The position numbers and the translations under genes were made by a program. A stretch of 64,000 nucleotides of DNA, from contig NZ_CP059888.1 of assembly GCF_016469335.1 (NCBI RefSeq), forward strand, positions 3,100,001 through 3,164,000. Reading direction: 5' to 3'. Shown in pieces: positions 51,804-64,000 of the stretch; within the stretch, counting starts at the first letter, position 1, and every line of letters starts with the position of its first letter. Below the pieces are notes generated by a model that made no database searches, was not told the origin of the DNA, and worked only from the letters and a program-made list of their open reading frames with translations. The DNA is from Flocculibacter collagenilyticus (lineage in GTDB: Bacteria > Pseudomonadota > Gammaproteobacteria > Enterobacterales > Alteromonadaceae).

Positions 51804-52649
51804 TTAAATTGGCTTAAGCGCCTTAATTACTTGTGCGTCGACCCAATAAATATCAGCTTTATTTCCGCCATATGAGCGAAGAAAGAAAAAATACTTCCCA
51901 TCGGGCGAGACACTGCCATAGGCATCTTCAAATTCTGAGTTGATTTTATCACCCAAATTGATGGCTGCTCCCCATGAGCCATCATCTTTACGAAATGAAA
52001 TATATAAGTCACTACTTCCATACCCTCCCTCGCCTTGGTCATCCCATATCAAGTACGACTCATCAGGCGCAATAAAAGGATGAGCATTCCAATCTCCCAT
52101 TTTAATATCTATTGCCTTGGGAGCTTCACGCTTGCCATCTATAAACCGCGAGTAACGAATTGGTCCCGACTTACTCGCTTCATCAAAATAGTAAGTGCCA
52201 GAAGACGAAGCAGTAAGCCGCATAATTCTATAATCTTCAAATGGCGCCCCTAAACTTTTCACATCAGACCAACCTGTATCAGTTCGCTCTCTATACTTTT
52301 TACCTAAATGCATAACCTTACCGTCAGGAGAAATAAATGGTTCTCCCGATTTAGGAGATATAACAGACTCAATCCATTGATTACTCTTATATTGAACAAC
52401 AACTAACGTATTACTTTTATGTTCTCCGCCTCTTCTGCGTATATAAAACTCATCTAATTGAGGAGGAATAGCGTAAGCACCTTCTCTATATTCTGTTTGA
52501 ATAATATCTGGAGCAAATAATTCAGGAGTTGAACCAGGTGGCTTTTGCCCTAAGTAAGGACCTTCAGGTACGGACGATACTCTTTGGCTATAAACCCCAC
52601 ACCCTAATACCACTAATGAAAATAAAAAAACAATAGAAATACGCTTCAT
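51804..52649 (-). CDS. PD40/TolB-like beta-propeller lipoprotein
   Basis: 281 residues. Lipoprotein signal (MKRISIVFLFSLVVLGC). Repeats: YAIPPQLDEFYIRRRG, EPFISPDGKVMHLGK, RLTASSSGTYYFDE, HPFIAPDESYLIWDDQ and YGSVSPDGKYFFFLRS. Paralogue of the integron cassette protein at 24301-25197: GPYLGQKPPGSTPELFAPDI aligns with APYLGQALPGSTPEVFAPGI and the C-termini match. Function unknown. Confidence 0.82.
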   Translation of the reverse strand: MKRISIVFLFSLVVLGCGVYSQRVSSVPEGPYLGQKPPGSTPELFAPDIIQTEYREGAYAIPPQLDEFYIRRRGGEHKSNTLVVVQYKSNQWIESVISPKSGEPFISPDGKVMHLGKKYRERTDTGWSDVKSLGAPFEDYRIMRLTASSSGTYYFDEASKSGPIRYSRFIDGKREAPKAIDIKMGDWNAHPFIAPDESYLIWDDQGEGGYGSSDLYISFRKDDGSWGAAINLGDKINSEFEDAYGSVSPDGKYFFFLRSYGGNKADIYWVDAQVIKALKPI

Positions 52650-52699
52650 GATTTTCCTTATAAGTTTAACTAGTCACATTTATATCTACCCTCTCAAGC

Positions 52700-53386
52700 C
52701 TAATTAACCAGTTTTAGCGGCTTTGAAGGGGTTTTCCAGTTTATGCGTGTAGTAAGAAGCAGCTCGCGCAACGTTAATGCGCGAGGTGACGTTTTTAATT
52801 GATTGTTCCATCTATGACCACAACACGCAGCGGTTAAAATGGCTTTTACGGGTTTTAATAATCTTACTTGCGTACTGTTTATTTGAGCATCGCTTGTTTC
52901 ATCGATTAACGGCTTTGCTAAGCAATTATCCGTCTTGAACCAGCCATACTGATTTAAATGAATACGTGTACCGTCTTTGGCGATTTGATCTACAGAGTCT
53001 AGCGCAATAGTTTCTGTACCATGATCAACCACACTCAGTGGCACTATCATGGCCAGTACGGCATGATGTTGATAAAACTGGCTGACGACATCCGATGTTT
53101 GTTTTGTTGAAGGGCAATGCTTGGATTGTTTGGCAAACCATGACGCGTTTTCAGAATCTAGCTGTAACGGTGTTTCAATATTTAGTAATGTTTCTGCCGC
53201 ACGCTTTACGTAATGCGGTAAGCTAGCACAGCGTTTTTTTAAAGAAAGGTGGTTTAAGTTTGGGTCATTGATTAATGAGAAAAGTTCTCTTTGGTACAGC
53301 GCATTGCACAGCTGAGCATATCTGAGTTGCTCGTATTTATCGTGCCATAAGTGCTGTTGTTGTCCGTAGAGATCGTGTTGTACCAA
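52700..53386 (-). CDS. conserved protein of unknown function
   Basis: 228 residues, soluble, many His and Gln at the N-terminus (MVQHDLYGQQQHLWHDKYEQLRYAQLCNALYQRELFSL). Contains CASLPHYVKRAAETLLNIETPLQLD and KAILTAACCGHRWNNQL. I recognise no domain. Codon use looks like the neighbouring core genes. Located just upstream of the eno terminator side, 140 bp from eno. Confidence 0.65.
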   Translation of the reverse strand: MVQHDLYGQQQHLWHDKYEQLRYAQLCNALYQRELFSLINDPNLNHLSLKKRCASLPHYVKRAAETLLNIETPLQLDSENASWFAKQSKHCPSTKQTSDVVSQFYQHHAVLAMIVPLSVVDHGTETIALDSVDQIAKDGTRIHLNQYGWFKTDNCLAKPLIDETSDAQINSTQVRLLKPVKAILTAACCGHRWNNQLKTSPRALTLRELLLTTRINWKTPSKPLKLVN

Positions 53387-53467
53387 AACTTATCCAACGA
53401 GTGTTTAAATTATCAGCTATCTCTAAAGTAATATATTTTAAGCAAAAAGAGTATAAAAAATAGCAAT

Positions 53468-53487
53468 AAAGCCGCAAAAGCGGCTTT
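53468..53487 (-). terminator. eno terminator
   Basis: Stem AAAGCCGC/GCGGCTTT with a 4-nt loop. Read on the minus strand it continues into an AT-rich T-containing tract. Lies about 43 bp after the eno stop. Confidence 0.8.
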
Positions 53488-53529
53488 ATTCATTAAGGCT
53501 TACCCAAAAAACTCTGGGTGAACTAAGTA

Positions 53530-54861
<1,332 letters not shown>

Positions 54862-54993
54862 CTATACCCGTGCCACTTGAAGGTGCTGCGTTATTGGCTG
54901 TACGCCTTAATACCCATCACTTAGTTTATCTAAGTTCATGATAATTCAGTTGCTTGTCGCCTACCTGCCTCTTCATTGCTTGGGGTATATTAA

Positions 54994-55023
54994 AAAAGCC
55001 GTGTCGAGAAGTACACGGCTTTT
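54994..55023 (-). terminator. terminator between pyrG and eno
   Basis: 11-bp stem AAAAGCCGTGT/ACACGGCTTTT with an 8-nt loop and T-run on both strands, just after the pyrG stop. It implies eno has its own promoter in the 54823-54990 gap. Confidence 0.8.
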
Positions 55024-55036
55024 AATTTAATTATTG

Positions 55037-56984
<1,948 letters not shown>

Positions 56985-59900
56985 CTAAGCATCATAGGTC
57001 AATGCTTTGTGATTATGTACCAAGTTATAGTCAGCCAATACCGCGTATGCGCATGGGATCACGAATAAAACCAATAACGTAGAGGTAAATATACCAAACA
57101 CAATAGAGATGACTAAAGGCTGTACCACCTGTGCTTGTAAGCTGGTTTCTAGCAACAGGGGAAGTAATCCCGCTGCCGTGGTGAGCGAGGTTAAGAAAAC
57201 CGCCCTAAACCGTTCACGGCTTGCGCTAATCACCGCTTCTTGCACTTCGTCTCCTTCATCTACGTGATGGCGAATATACTGCACGAGTAAAATAGAATCG
57301 TTAACCACAATACCGGCTAAAGAAATAAAGCCCATGATACTTGGCATAGATAAATTAAAACCTAAAAGAAGATGCCCAAAAATAACGCCGATTAACGCCA
57401 TAGGAATTGCTAACATCACAACGAAGGGCTCTATGTAACTGCGAAACTGAAAACTTAAAATGGCAAACAAGCCAAATAAACCGATAAGAAATCCGGCGAC
57501 AAATGAGCTGCCTGTTTTACTCGACTCTTCAGCAGAACCTGCTAGTACAATGCGTAGTGAAGGATAATCTTTTTGTAATTTAGACTGTAATTCACTGGAA
57601 AATTTGGCAAGAATTTCGCCGCTATTAGTGACGTTATTGTCAACATCGCCAATTACGGTTACGGTTCTAATCCCGTCGACACGCTGCACTCGAACAAAAG
57701 AGCGCTGATAGTCTAAATTGGCAATCGCACTCAAAGGTATTTGCTGGCCACTAGGTAACATAATAGGAAAGTTAATTAATTTGGTTAAATTGTCAGCCTC
57801 GTTTTTATTAAGCCTTACTTCAATCTCTATGCTTTCTGCGCCCACTTGGATTTGATCCGCTGTTTGCCCTAATAATGCACTACGCAGTTGTTGAGCAATC
57901 ATTGATCCATCAATCCCGTAAGACTGGGCGCTATCGGCTAAACTAATTTTAATTTCTTGCTTGCCCGGTCGCATATCATCTATTACACCAGTAACACCGT
58001 TAAACTGTGTTAAATAACGCTGCAACTCAACTGATGCGCTTTTTAGTGTATCTAAATCACGATGTTGTAGCTGTATCTCTAGGTCTCGTCCAGCTGGCCC
58101 TAATGCGGGTTGTTTAAATACCATTGAAATAGGATCCGCTTTTTCTTCAACACTGTGACGCCACTGTTGAATAAAGTGTTCAATGGATGTATTTCTTTGC
58201 TCTGCAGAGAATAAATCTAAACGAACCGTTGCAACATGTGCACCTTTTTCCCCCGCATCCGCATTAAAATTAAATTGGGCGGTAATGTCTTTGATTAGCG
58301 GTTCAGGCTCGTCATTTTCAGCGGTTAATGCCTCACCCACTTGTTTTGCCTGTTTAACAACCAGTTCAACGATTGCCTGTGTATCTGCCAGCGCAGTGCC
58401 CGGAGGCATAATAATGCGCGCTTCAGCAATATCACCGTCAAGCTCAGGAAATGGCACCATCTTTAATACTCCGCCCGCTATCATCGAAATCGCCAATAAA
58501 AATAATGCAAAAGTGCCGCCAATCGTTGCATAACGCCACTTCACTAGTAATGTGACTGTGTTTACTAGCTGCGTATTTTTAACGTCTTCGAACTTTTTAA
58601 GAAATGCGGCTTTGAAACCCGTTGCTGCTTTTTCTTTTTGGTGCTTTGTTAAAGAGTGGTGTAGGTGGTTTGGTAGAATTAAAAATGCTTCGATTAAGCT
58701 AATAATCAACACAAGAATTAATACCATGGGTACAACGGCTAGCACCGATCCAATTTGTCCTTCAAGACCGAGTAAACTGCCAAAAATACACACGGTAGTG
58801 AAGAAGGATGAAAAGACACCTGGCGCTACTTTTTTAACTCCCTCGATGACTGCTTTATCTACGTTGTAACCACGTTCGCGATGGGAAGCGATAGATTCTG
58901 CAATCACGATAGCGTCGTCCATCATTATGCCAATGGCCATTAATAGTGCCACTAACGACATCATATTGATGGACAGACCAAACAAGCTCATTAGGTAAAG
59001 ACCGCCCATAAAGGCAACGGGTAAACCTGCTGACACCCAGAATGAATAACGCAGTGAAAAAAACAGCCACATTGATAGAAAAACTAAAATGATCCCTTGC
59101 CATGCATTGCTTACCATCATGGCAATACGGTCGCCTACTAATGTAGACATGTCGTTGGTTAAACTAATTGAAACCCCGTCAGGCGCAATTTTCTTTTCTG
59201 CTTCAATAAATTCATCAACGCGTTGCTTTATTCTTAGCACATCATCGGCTTTATTCTTTTCTACTTTTAATATGGCGGCTGGCTTACCGTTAAATTCGAT
59301 ATACTCTTCGTCTAATTCGAACCGATTAGTGATAGTAGCAATATCGCCCAACGTAACGTTGCCTCCATTCGAGTTTGAGGCCACCACTAACGATGATAGT
59401 TGCTGTGCGGTAACTCTACGCTCATCAACACGTACTAATATGCTTTTATCGGGCAAGTCAATTGTTCCTGCGGGCATTCTTATATTTTGTCGACCCACTT
59501 TATCCGCAACCTCTGCCGCAGTAAGCCCTAATCGGCGCATATCAGCTTGGTTCAGCTCAATTCGAAGTTGATGATCAGAAAAACCAGCAATGCGTACAAG
59601 ACTAATACCTGCATCAATTTTTAATCGGCGTTTCACGTCTTCAGCGTAGTCTTTCAAATGTGCCATGTCTGTATCTGCATATATGGCAATATCAACCACA
59701 GGATCAGCCCAATTAATTTCTTGAACTATTGGCGATTCTATTTCTTGCGGAAAGTCATCAATTGCATTTATTTGCGTTTGCACATCCACTAACATGCGCC
59801 CAAGATCTGCCTTATCATCTAGCTTTAAGGTTAATTTCGCCAAGCTTTCTTGCGCGTCACACTTTACCTCTTCAATATTAGCAAGGCCGTCTACAGCATC

Positions 59901-60098
59901 TTCCATTCGTAAACATACACTTTCTTCTACTTCAATGGGCGATGCGCCGGGATAAACAATGCTCACGGTGATCACCGATAGCTGAAACTCGGGAAACGTC
60001 TCGCGCTTAAGATCACTAACGCTGCTGATGCCTAATACAATTAATGCCAACATCAATAAATTGGCAATGGTTGGATGCCTCGCAAAAAATTTAATCAT
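56985..60098 (-). CDS. RND family efflux transporter permease
   Basis: 1037 residues. First helix FFARHPTIANLLMLALIVLGI, periplasmic domain, then the TM2-6 block VSAGLPVAFMGGLYLMSLFGLSINMMSLVALLMAIGIMMDDAIVIAE with the conserved Asp pair for proton relay. The second half ends SIMGFISLAGIVVNDSILLVQY and LTSLTTAAGLLPLLLE. Full length with 12 helices expected. It overlaps the adaptor gene by 8 bp. No outer-membrane channel gene is in the operon, so it must borrow one. Substrate unknown. Confidence 0.93.
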   Translation of the reverse strand: MIKFFARHPTIANLLMLALIVLGISSVSDLKRETFPEFQLSVITVSIVYPGASPIEVEESVCLRMEDAVDGLANIEEVKCDAQESLAKLTLKLDDKADLGRMLVDVQTQINAIDDFPQEIESPIVQEINWADPVVDIAIYADTDMAHLKDYAEDVKRRLKIDAGISLVRIAGFSDHQLRIELNQADMRRLGLTAAEVADKVGRQNIRMPAGTIDLPDKSILVRVDERRVTAQQLSSLVVASNSNGGNVTLGDIATITNRFELDEEYIEFNGKPAAILKVEKNKADDVLRIKQRVDEFIEAEKKIAPDGVSISLTNDMSTLVGDRIAMMVSNAWQGIILVFLSMWLFFSLRYSFWVSAGLPVAFMGGLYLMSLFGLSINMMSLVALLMAIGIMMDDAIVIAESIASHRERGYNVDKAVIEGVKKVAPGVFSSFFTTVCIFGSLLGLEGQIGSVLAVVPMVLILVLIISLIEAFLILPNHLHHSLTKHQKEKAATGFKAAFLKKFEDVKNTQLVNTVTLLVKWRYATIGGTFALFLLAISMIAGGVLKMVPFPELDGDIAEARIIMPPGTALADTQAIVELVVKQAKQVGEALTAENDEPEPLIKDITAQFNFNADAGEKGAHVATVRLDLFSAEQRNTSIEHFIQQWRHSVEEKADPISMVFKQPALGPAGRDLEIQLQHRDLDTLKSASVELQRYLTQFNGVTGVIDDMRPGKQEIKISLADSAQSYGIDGSMIAQQLRSALLGQTADQIQVGAESIEIEVRLNKNEADNLTKLINFPIMLPSGQQIPLSAIANLDYQRSFVRVQRVDGIRTVTVIGDVDNNVTNSGEILAKFSSELQSKLQKDYPSLRIVLAGSAEESSKTGSSFVAGFLIGLFGLFAILSFQFRSYIEPFVVMLAIPMALIGVIFGHLLLGFNLSMPSIMGFISLAGIVVNDSILLVQYIRHHVDEGDEVQEAVISASRERFRAVFLTSLTTAAGLLPLLLETSLQAQVVQPLVISIVFGIFTSTLLVLFVIPCAYAVLADYNLVHNHKALTYDA

Positions 60099-61437
60099 TG
60101 CTTAAACGCTCCGCACCCGTTATTGACTTCTCACCACGCTTGTTTTCATTCTCTGCAATACGCAGTTTCATACCTTCAATGGCAGGAATTAAATCGTTTT
60201 GTACAATGCGATCTCCTGCTTGTACATCGCCGCTGATTGCAACAAGCCCATTATTTCTAAAAAGTATGGATACAGGCAGCATGCGCAGTGTGTCTTCTTC
60301 AGTCATCACATACACTTTATCGCCATGAAGGGCTTTTTCTTTCACGATTAAGTGTGGTTTTGCAGCGCCCGTAATAGTAGCGCTAACAAACATGCCTTTA
60401 CCTAATGGCGGTTTGTTGGGTAAATCAAGTGCCTTAAAGTCTTGCTCAACTTCCAAAAACACGCCTATGGTAGCGCTATTCGCATCGATTTCTTGTGCAA
60501 TTCGGGTAACCCTTGCAGGCCAATGAAAGCTTTGGTTATTGAGCGTAAGCGTAATATCCCCTGTAAAATTGGCTTTTTCAATTGACGGAAACAATTGCTC
60601 GGTTGGAATAATATCTAAACTCGCCACGACTGTTCTTAAATCGTGAACCGCAAGTTCAGCTTTAACTTGAACACTTCCTAATTTATGCGCTACCAGCATG
60701 GTTTCCCCTAGCGCCACCACTTGGTCTTGCTCAATATTGACTTCAGCGATTCTGGCATTAAACGGCAATGTTAATTTGGTTTTAGCGAGTTTTCGCTGTG
60801 CATCAAGTAACTTATACTCGTCCACCTTTAACTGCGCCTCTGTTACTTTTGTATCATCGGGTAACAGCTTTACTCTACTTTGAATGTCCTCTACCACCTT
60901 TAATTGTGCGTAGTAGCTTTGTTCTTGTTGTTCTAAATTGGACGCAGAAATAAGCCCTTGCTTGTTGATATTCGTTTTTCTGTCAAGCTCTTGCTTAGCA
61001 AGGGTGAGTCTTTGTTGTTCTATTGCCAAACTCACTTTAAGGTTTTTCTCTTCCTGTAACATTCTTGCCAGTTTGACTTGTGAGGCATTTTTGTTGGCTT
61101 GCGCTTGTGCAACCATTAATTGATATTCAACCGGATCTATTTCCAATAGCAGGGTGTTTGCTGGCACCATACGCCCTGACTCAAGTACCGGATTACGGTA
61201 AATAACACGCCCACTTACTTCTGCAACGCCGCGCCACACATGCTTTGGCATAACACGTCCAAACCCGGTTACCTGAGGTGCTATCACTTGCTGTTTTAGC
61301 TTACTTACCGTTACTAATTTAGCGCGTTGAATATTATCTTTCACCTCAGGTTGTTGTTTCAAGAGCACAGAAACAATAACAAAAAGCACGCCTGCAATTA
61401 ATCCAACAAATAATAATGCTTTAGTATTTTTAATCAT
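60091..61437 (-). CDS. RND periplasmic adaptor (membrane fusion protein)
   Basis: 448 residues. N-terminal signal/anchor (ALLFVGLIAGVLFVIVSVLL), then RVIYRNPVLESGRMVPANTLLLEIDPVEYQ (lipoyl half), a long coiled-coil hairpin (about 110-215), second lipoyl half ARIAEVNIEQDQVVALGETM, and beta-barrel regions. Links the RND pump to an outer-membrane channel. It overlaps the tetR gene and the pump gene by 8 bp each, a tight operon. Confidence 0.92.
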   Translation of the reverse strand: MIKNTKALLFVGLIAGVLFVIVSVLLKQQPEVKDNIQRAKLVTVSKLKQQVIAPQVTGFGRVMPKHVWRGVAEVSGRVIYRNPVLESGRMVPANTLLLEIDPVEYQLMVAQAQANKNASQVKLARMLQEEKNLKVSLAIEQQRLTLAKQELDRKTNINKQGLISASNLEQQEQSYYAQLKVVEDIQSRVKLLPDDTKVTEAQLKVDEYKLLDAQRKLAKTKLTLPFNARIAEVNIEQDQVVALGETMLVAHKLGSVQVKAELAVHDLRTVVASLDIIPTEQLFPSIEKANFTGDITLTLNNQSFHWPARVTRIAQEIDANSATIGVFLEVEQDFKALDLPNKPPLGKGMFVSATITGAAKPHLIVKEKALHGDKVYVMTEEDTLRMLPVSILFRNNGLVAISGDVQAGDRIVQNDLIPAIEGMKLRIAENENKRGEKSITGAERLSND

Positions 61438-62083
61438 TGGACTCTTCCTGTGATTTCATCAACCCCTGACTAAGCAGTTGCATGTTTTGCTGTGCGAGTA
61501 TTGTTAAAAATTCTGGGGTAATTTCTAAGTCGAGCTTCGATTTCATCAGTTCAGGAATAATAAATGGGAAAATAACTAGGCTCATAAAACTAAGTTTTGC
61601 GCACTTTACATCTACGCCTTCTTTTAATAATCCATTATTTTTGAGTTGATCAAAAAATTGCATATCTTCCGGTCTGATTAACTCGTCAACAATATTAAAA
61701 ATATCGCTATTTTTAGGTGTTAATTTCATATTTGCTAGGCGATAGATCAGCCGAGGAAAGCTAGGGTATTGCGCCATTACCTGATAGTAAGTATTCATTA
61801 ATACGGCGGGGTTGCGTACATCGGCCGATTTGTTTAGCTCTTTCACCTTTTGTACAACAGGCGCTATGGTTTCTTGGATTACTGCTATGAAGAGGTTAAG
61901 TTTAGAGCCGAAATAATACCGAATTAAAGCCGGATCTTTACCTGCCACTTTCGCTATTGCTCTAATTGAAACCAGCTCATAATCTTGCTCGATAAAGAGC
62001 TGTCGGGCTGCACAAATTAACGTTTCTCTATGTTGCCCTTTGCTTTTGGGGCGTCCTACTTTTGCTGTACTCATGGCATTCAC
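61430..62083 (-). CDS. TetR family regulator of the RND operon
   Basis: 217 residues. N-terminal helix-turn-helix: HRETLICAARQLFIEQDYELVSIRAIAKVAGKDPALIRYYFGSKLNLF. The C-terminal domain is of the type seen in regulators placed first in efflux operons. First gene of tetR-MFP-RND; probably represses the whole operon from a promoter in 62084-62405. Ligand unknown. Confidence 0.9.
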   Translation of the reverse strand: MNAMSTAKVGRPKSKGQHRETLICAARQLFIEQDYELVSIRAIAKVAGKDPALIRYYFGSKLNLFIAVIQETIAPVVQKVKELNKSADVRNPAVLMNTYYQVMAQYPSFPRLIYRLANMKLTPKNSDIFNIVDELIRPEDMQFFDQLKNNGLLKEGVDVKCAKLSFMSLVIFPFIIPELMKSKLDLEITPEFLTILAQQNMQLLSQGLMKSQEESND

Positions 62084-62405
62084 TTTTATTCCTCAATTGA
62101 AGAATATAATAGTGAATCACCAATTCATCTACTATCTAATAAATTCCTCAAAAACATGCTATTTGAAGAATTTTACTTAAAAATAGAAAACCGTTAGGCA
62201 TTTTGTAGCAGTTACAAAATAAGAAATGAGAAGTAAGAAATGAGAGCGCAAGAAGGAAGAAGAGAAGAAGGTTTGAACTTGAAATTAAGATGGTGCGGTG
62301 TGCTAATACTAAGCCGTAATACTAAGCCTTAAGACTAAGCGGCAGCGCAATACACTGCGCGCCACTCTAGTGGTTCAATATAATAGCGTTATATTGAATT
62401 GATCA
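62084..62405. other. non-coding region upstream of the efflux operon
   Basis: 322 bp. Purine-rich (GAGAAGTAAGAAATGAGAG) stretch at 62225-62270 and two to three imperfect copies of AATACTAAGCC (62308-62337). It should hold the tetR operon promoter. No coding frame seen. Confidence 0.5.
62374..62398 (-). terminator. possible terminator of the PEP-CTERM gene
   Basis: Inverted repeat TTCAATATAA/TTATATTGAA with a 5-nt loop, 8 bp after the stop of the 62406 gene. AT-rich and without a strong T-run. Confidence 0.45.
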
Positions 62406-63038
62406 TTAGCCTTTAACGCGACTAACACCAAAAAATGCAATAAGGCCCAGCATAAATATTACTAATACTGATGGCTCTGGTACTGCCGCCGCACGTTGTT
62501 CCACTGAAACTAAAACACCTTCTAAGCTTGAGCCTGCAAATAAGTTATCGTCAAAATATGTGTACTCAAAATCAATATCACTTAATGCAACTGGTGCATT
62601 TGCCCAATTGGTTGGCAACGCACCATTATCATAACTTTGGCTATAGTCTAAGAAACCAAATCCAATATACTCCCAGATAAGACCTTGAGAAAATTCGCCA
62701 TAAATATCAACAATGTCTCTAGTACCCTGATGAACTACCGATAACTCAATCTCCAATGGGTTTAATGTTAAACCTTCAATAGTGAACAAGCCATTAGCAG
62801 CTTCATATGTATCAGAGTAGCTTCTCATTGGGCTAGTATCTGTCAAGCCATCGTCATATGAAAAACTACCTTTCAGTAATGAGCCAACCACAACTGAGTC
62901 ATCAATCACGTTTGCATCATCATAAATATCGTCAATTTCTACAGTAAAATCCCAAATTAGTATGGTTGCGTTAACTGAAGCGGTGAATAAAGTAAGCGTT
63001 GCTAATACAACAGAACTTAAGCGGCGCAGGGTAGACAT
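62406..63038 (-). CDS. PEP-CTERM sorting domain protein
   Basis: 210 residues. Signal peptide (MSTLRRLSSVVLATLTLFTASVNA). Mature part is acidic beta-rich (ILIWDFTVEIDDIYDDANVIDD...). The C-terminus VPEPSVLVIFMLGLIAFFGVSRVKG has VPEP, a hydrophobic helix and a basic end: the PEP-CTERM signal for exosortase-dependent surface anchoring. Such proteins often go with exopolysaccharide production. No exosortase gene is in the window. Confidence 0.88.
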   Translation of the reverse strand: MSTLRRLSSVVLATLTLFTASVNATILIWDFTVEIDDIYDDANVIDDSVVVGSLLKGSFSYDDGLTDTSPMRSYSDTYEAANGLFTIEGLTLNPLEIELSVVHQGTRDIVDIYGEFSQGLIWEYIGFGFLDYSQSYDNGALPTNWANAPVALSDIDFEYTYFDDNLFAGSSLEGVLVSVEQRAAAVPEPSVLVIFMLGLIAFFGVSRVKG

Positions 63039-63268
63039 CTTATTTCCTATTTATGTTTATTAAAATAAAGTTTAAATCGACTAGTTTTTAAAGAATACTT
63101 TTTAGAGTTACTATTCTATAAAAATCGCCGATACATGCACATTTAATGCCTTTATTGTATGTGATTAATATTAAAGATTTATTTCCATACAACTAGTACA
63201 AAGTTATTATTTTTGTAAAATTAACTGACACATTCCCCCCCCAGCATCCCTGCTATGAACTAACCATA

Positions 63269-64000
63269 TTACGCCGCCTTTTCCGTTCGCTCGCTCTCAC
63301 CAGAGGTACTTTCTGTGTTCATATTTTCTTTACTCGTATTTCGCTTGTTGAATGTTCTACCTTTAGTCGGTTGTATCAAATTGTGCATAAAGCCGAGTAG
63401 AAAAATAGCCATTATCCAATACCAGTAAGCACTTATCTCTTCCTCAGTAACCTCTGCTTTAACTTGCTCTTCTAACTTTTGCCCCGTTACTTGCTCCATG
63501 TTAGGTTGGCTAGCACTAGCGTTGGCTTTAACTTGTGCATTTGCTAACGCTTGCGTCAATGGCGTTAGGCCAAATCCAAGTGCAGCATTGTCAACGTATT
63601 CAACAAACTTCTCGTTATCAGTGGCCACATCAAATTCAGCAGCAAGGTCGGTATAGGTTTCAACCATTTTCTGTATAGTTGCATCATCAGCTTGCCAGTA
63701 CCCTTTACGAACGGCCTCTAACATACGTTCGATAATTTGCGCTAAACTTTCCGCGTTGTGCTCTTCAAAAAATGCTCGCATATCCATTTGGTATTTATCG
63801 TTAACATAGACATCAAAAAATTCTTGCCATTGATCATCGCGAATAGCCTCAGGCGTCATCACTTCCCAGCCCCACATATTGTTCATGCGGTCTAACATTG
63901 CGGTGGCGCCTGCATAGCCAGCATCTTGCATGGCTTTAATCCATCGGGGGTGAAAATAACGACTACGCATTTCTTGGTTTACAAATTCAGCGAGTGTTTG
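63269..64000 (-). CDS. cobN: C-terminal part of a CobN-like chelatase subunit, with membrane anchor
   Basis: Partial: the frame is open to the window edge and begins QTLAEFVNQEMRSRYFHPRWIKAMQDAGYAGATAMLDRMNNMWGWEVMTPEAIRDDQW, the conserved C-terminal region of the CobN/BchH family of cobalto- and magnesium-chelatases. After it comes a ~60-residue linker, then a transmembrane helix (YWYWIMAIFLLGFMHNLI) and a charged tail. The anchor is unlike classical CobN and suggests a membrane-bound variant for cobalt insertion. The substrate cannot be proved from this part. Confidence 0.85.
   Translation of the reverse strand, partial: QTLAEFVNQEMRSRYFHPRWIKAMQDAGYAGATAMLDRMNNMWGWEVMTPEAIRDDQWQEFFDVYVNDKYQMDMRAFFEEHNAESLAQIIERMLEAVRKGYWQADDATIQKMVETYTDLAAEFDVATDNEKFVEYVDNAALGFGLTPLTQALANAQVKANASASQPNMEQVTGQKLEEQVKAEVTEEEISAYWYWIMAIFLLGFMHNLIQPTKGRTFNKRNTSKENMNTESTSGESERTEKAA

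Noticed and set aside
59089-59571. Plus-strand 160-residue frame inside the RND pump gene
   Set aside because: Antisense to a conserved membrane domain, no ribosome binding site, no recognised family.

Overview
The window reads as the chromosome of a marine gammaproteobacterium of the Alteromonadales, most like Colwelliaceae (Colwellia/Thalassotalea). This is inferred from the AT-rich coding sequence, the conserved pyrG-eno-ftsB-ispD-ispF-truD-surE-pcm-nlpD-rpoS block, an AcnD/PrpF-type methylcitrate operon, an RND pump with its own TetR regulator, and a PEP-CTERM protein. No rRNA or tRNA gene was recognised. Species cannot be fixed from the sequence alone.

Layout. 1-13.4 kb holds housekeeping and stress genes: a DUF885 lipoprotein, an RluF-like pseudouridine synthase, a GST with a TetR regulator and two copies of one palindromic operator, an NSS transporter, a thioesterase, a PaiB-like protein, an ATP-grasp-like protein, a secreted neutral ceramidase and two acetyltransferases. 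13.4-20.1 kb is the propionate (2-methylcitrate) operon gntR-prpB-prpC-acnD-prpF with a pair of TGTCGACA palindromes upstream. 20.2-20.8 kb is a DUF4166 gene.

About 21-39.5 kb is the most unusual part: a decayed sedentary chromosomal integron. On the right (39210-39477, + strand) is an integron integrase remnant with a stop codon and no catalytic half. It still has a near-consensus promoter overlapped by a LexA-like box. Leftward run about 20 small, mostly minus-strand gene cassettes separated by attC-like sites. The first cassettes are intact: cassette starts match their own R'' cores and stop codons often lie inside the attC. The left end is eroded, with a frameshifted acetyltransferase, a broken beta-lactamase-like hydrolase and a truncated paralogue. 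Two kinds of IS110-family (IS1111-type) element, with full and deleted copies, sit exactly at attC core sites. They carry long 3' non-coding regions that are candidates for bridge RNA. One cassette encodes a PD-(D/E)XK nuclease-like protein that could be a defence gene.

39.5-42.7 kb holds a cupin gene and two overlapping amidohydrolase genes, one of which lacks the metal-binding HxH. 42.8-49.6 kb is the rpoS-nlpD-yqaA-pcm-surE-truD-ispF-ispD-ftsB block. Five accessory genes (49.7-53.4 kb) separate ftsB from eno, including a PD40 lipoprotein paralogous to an integron cassette gene. eno and pyrG follow. 57-62.1 kb is a tetR-MFP-RND operon with overlapping genes. The window ends with a PEP-CTERM protein and the C-terminal part of a CobN-like chelatase with a membrane anchor.

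All calls come from reading sequence and translated proteins by eye. Family names rest on recognised motifs, not on searches.
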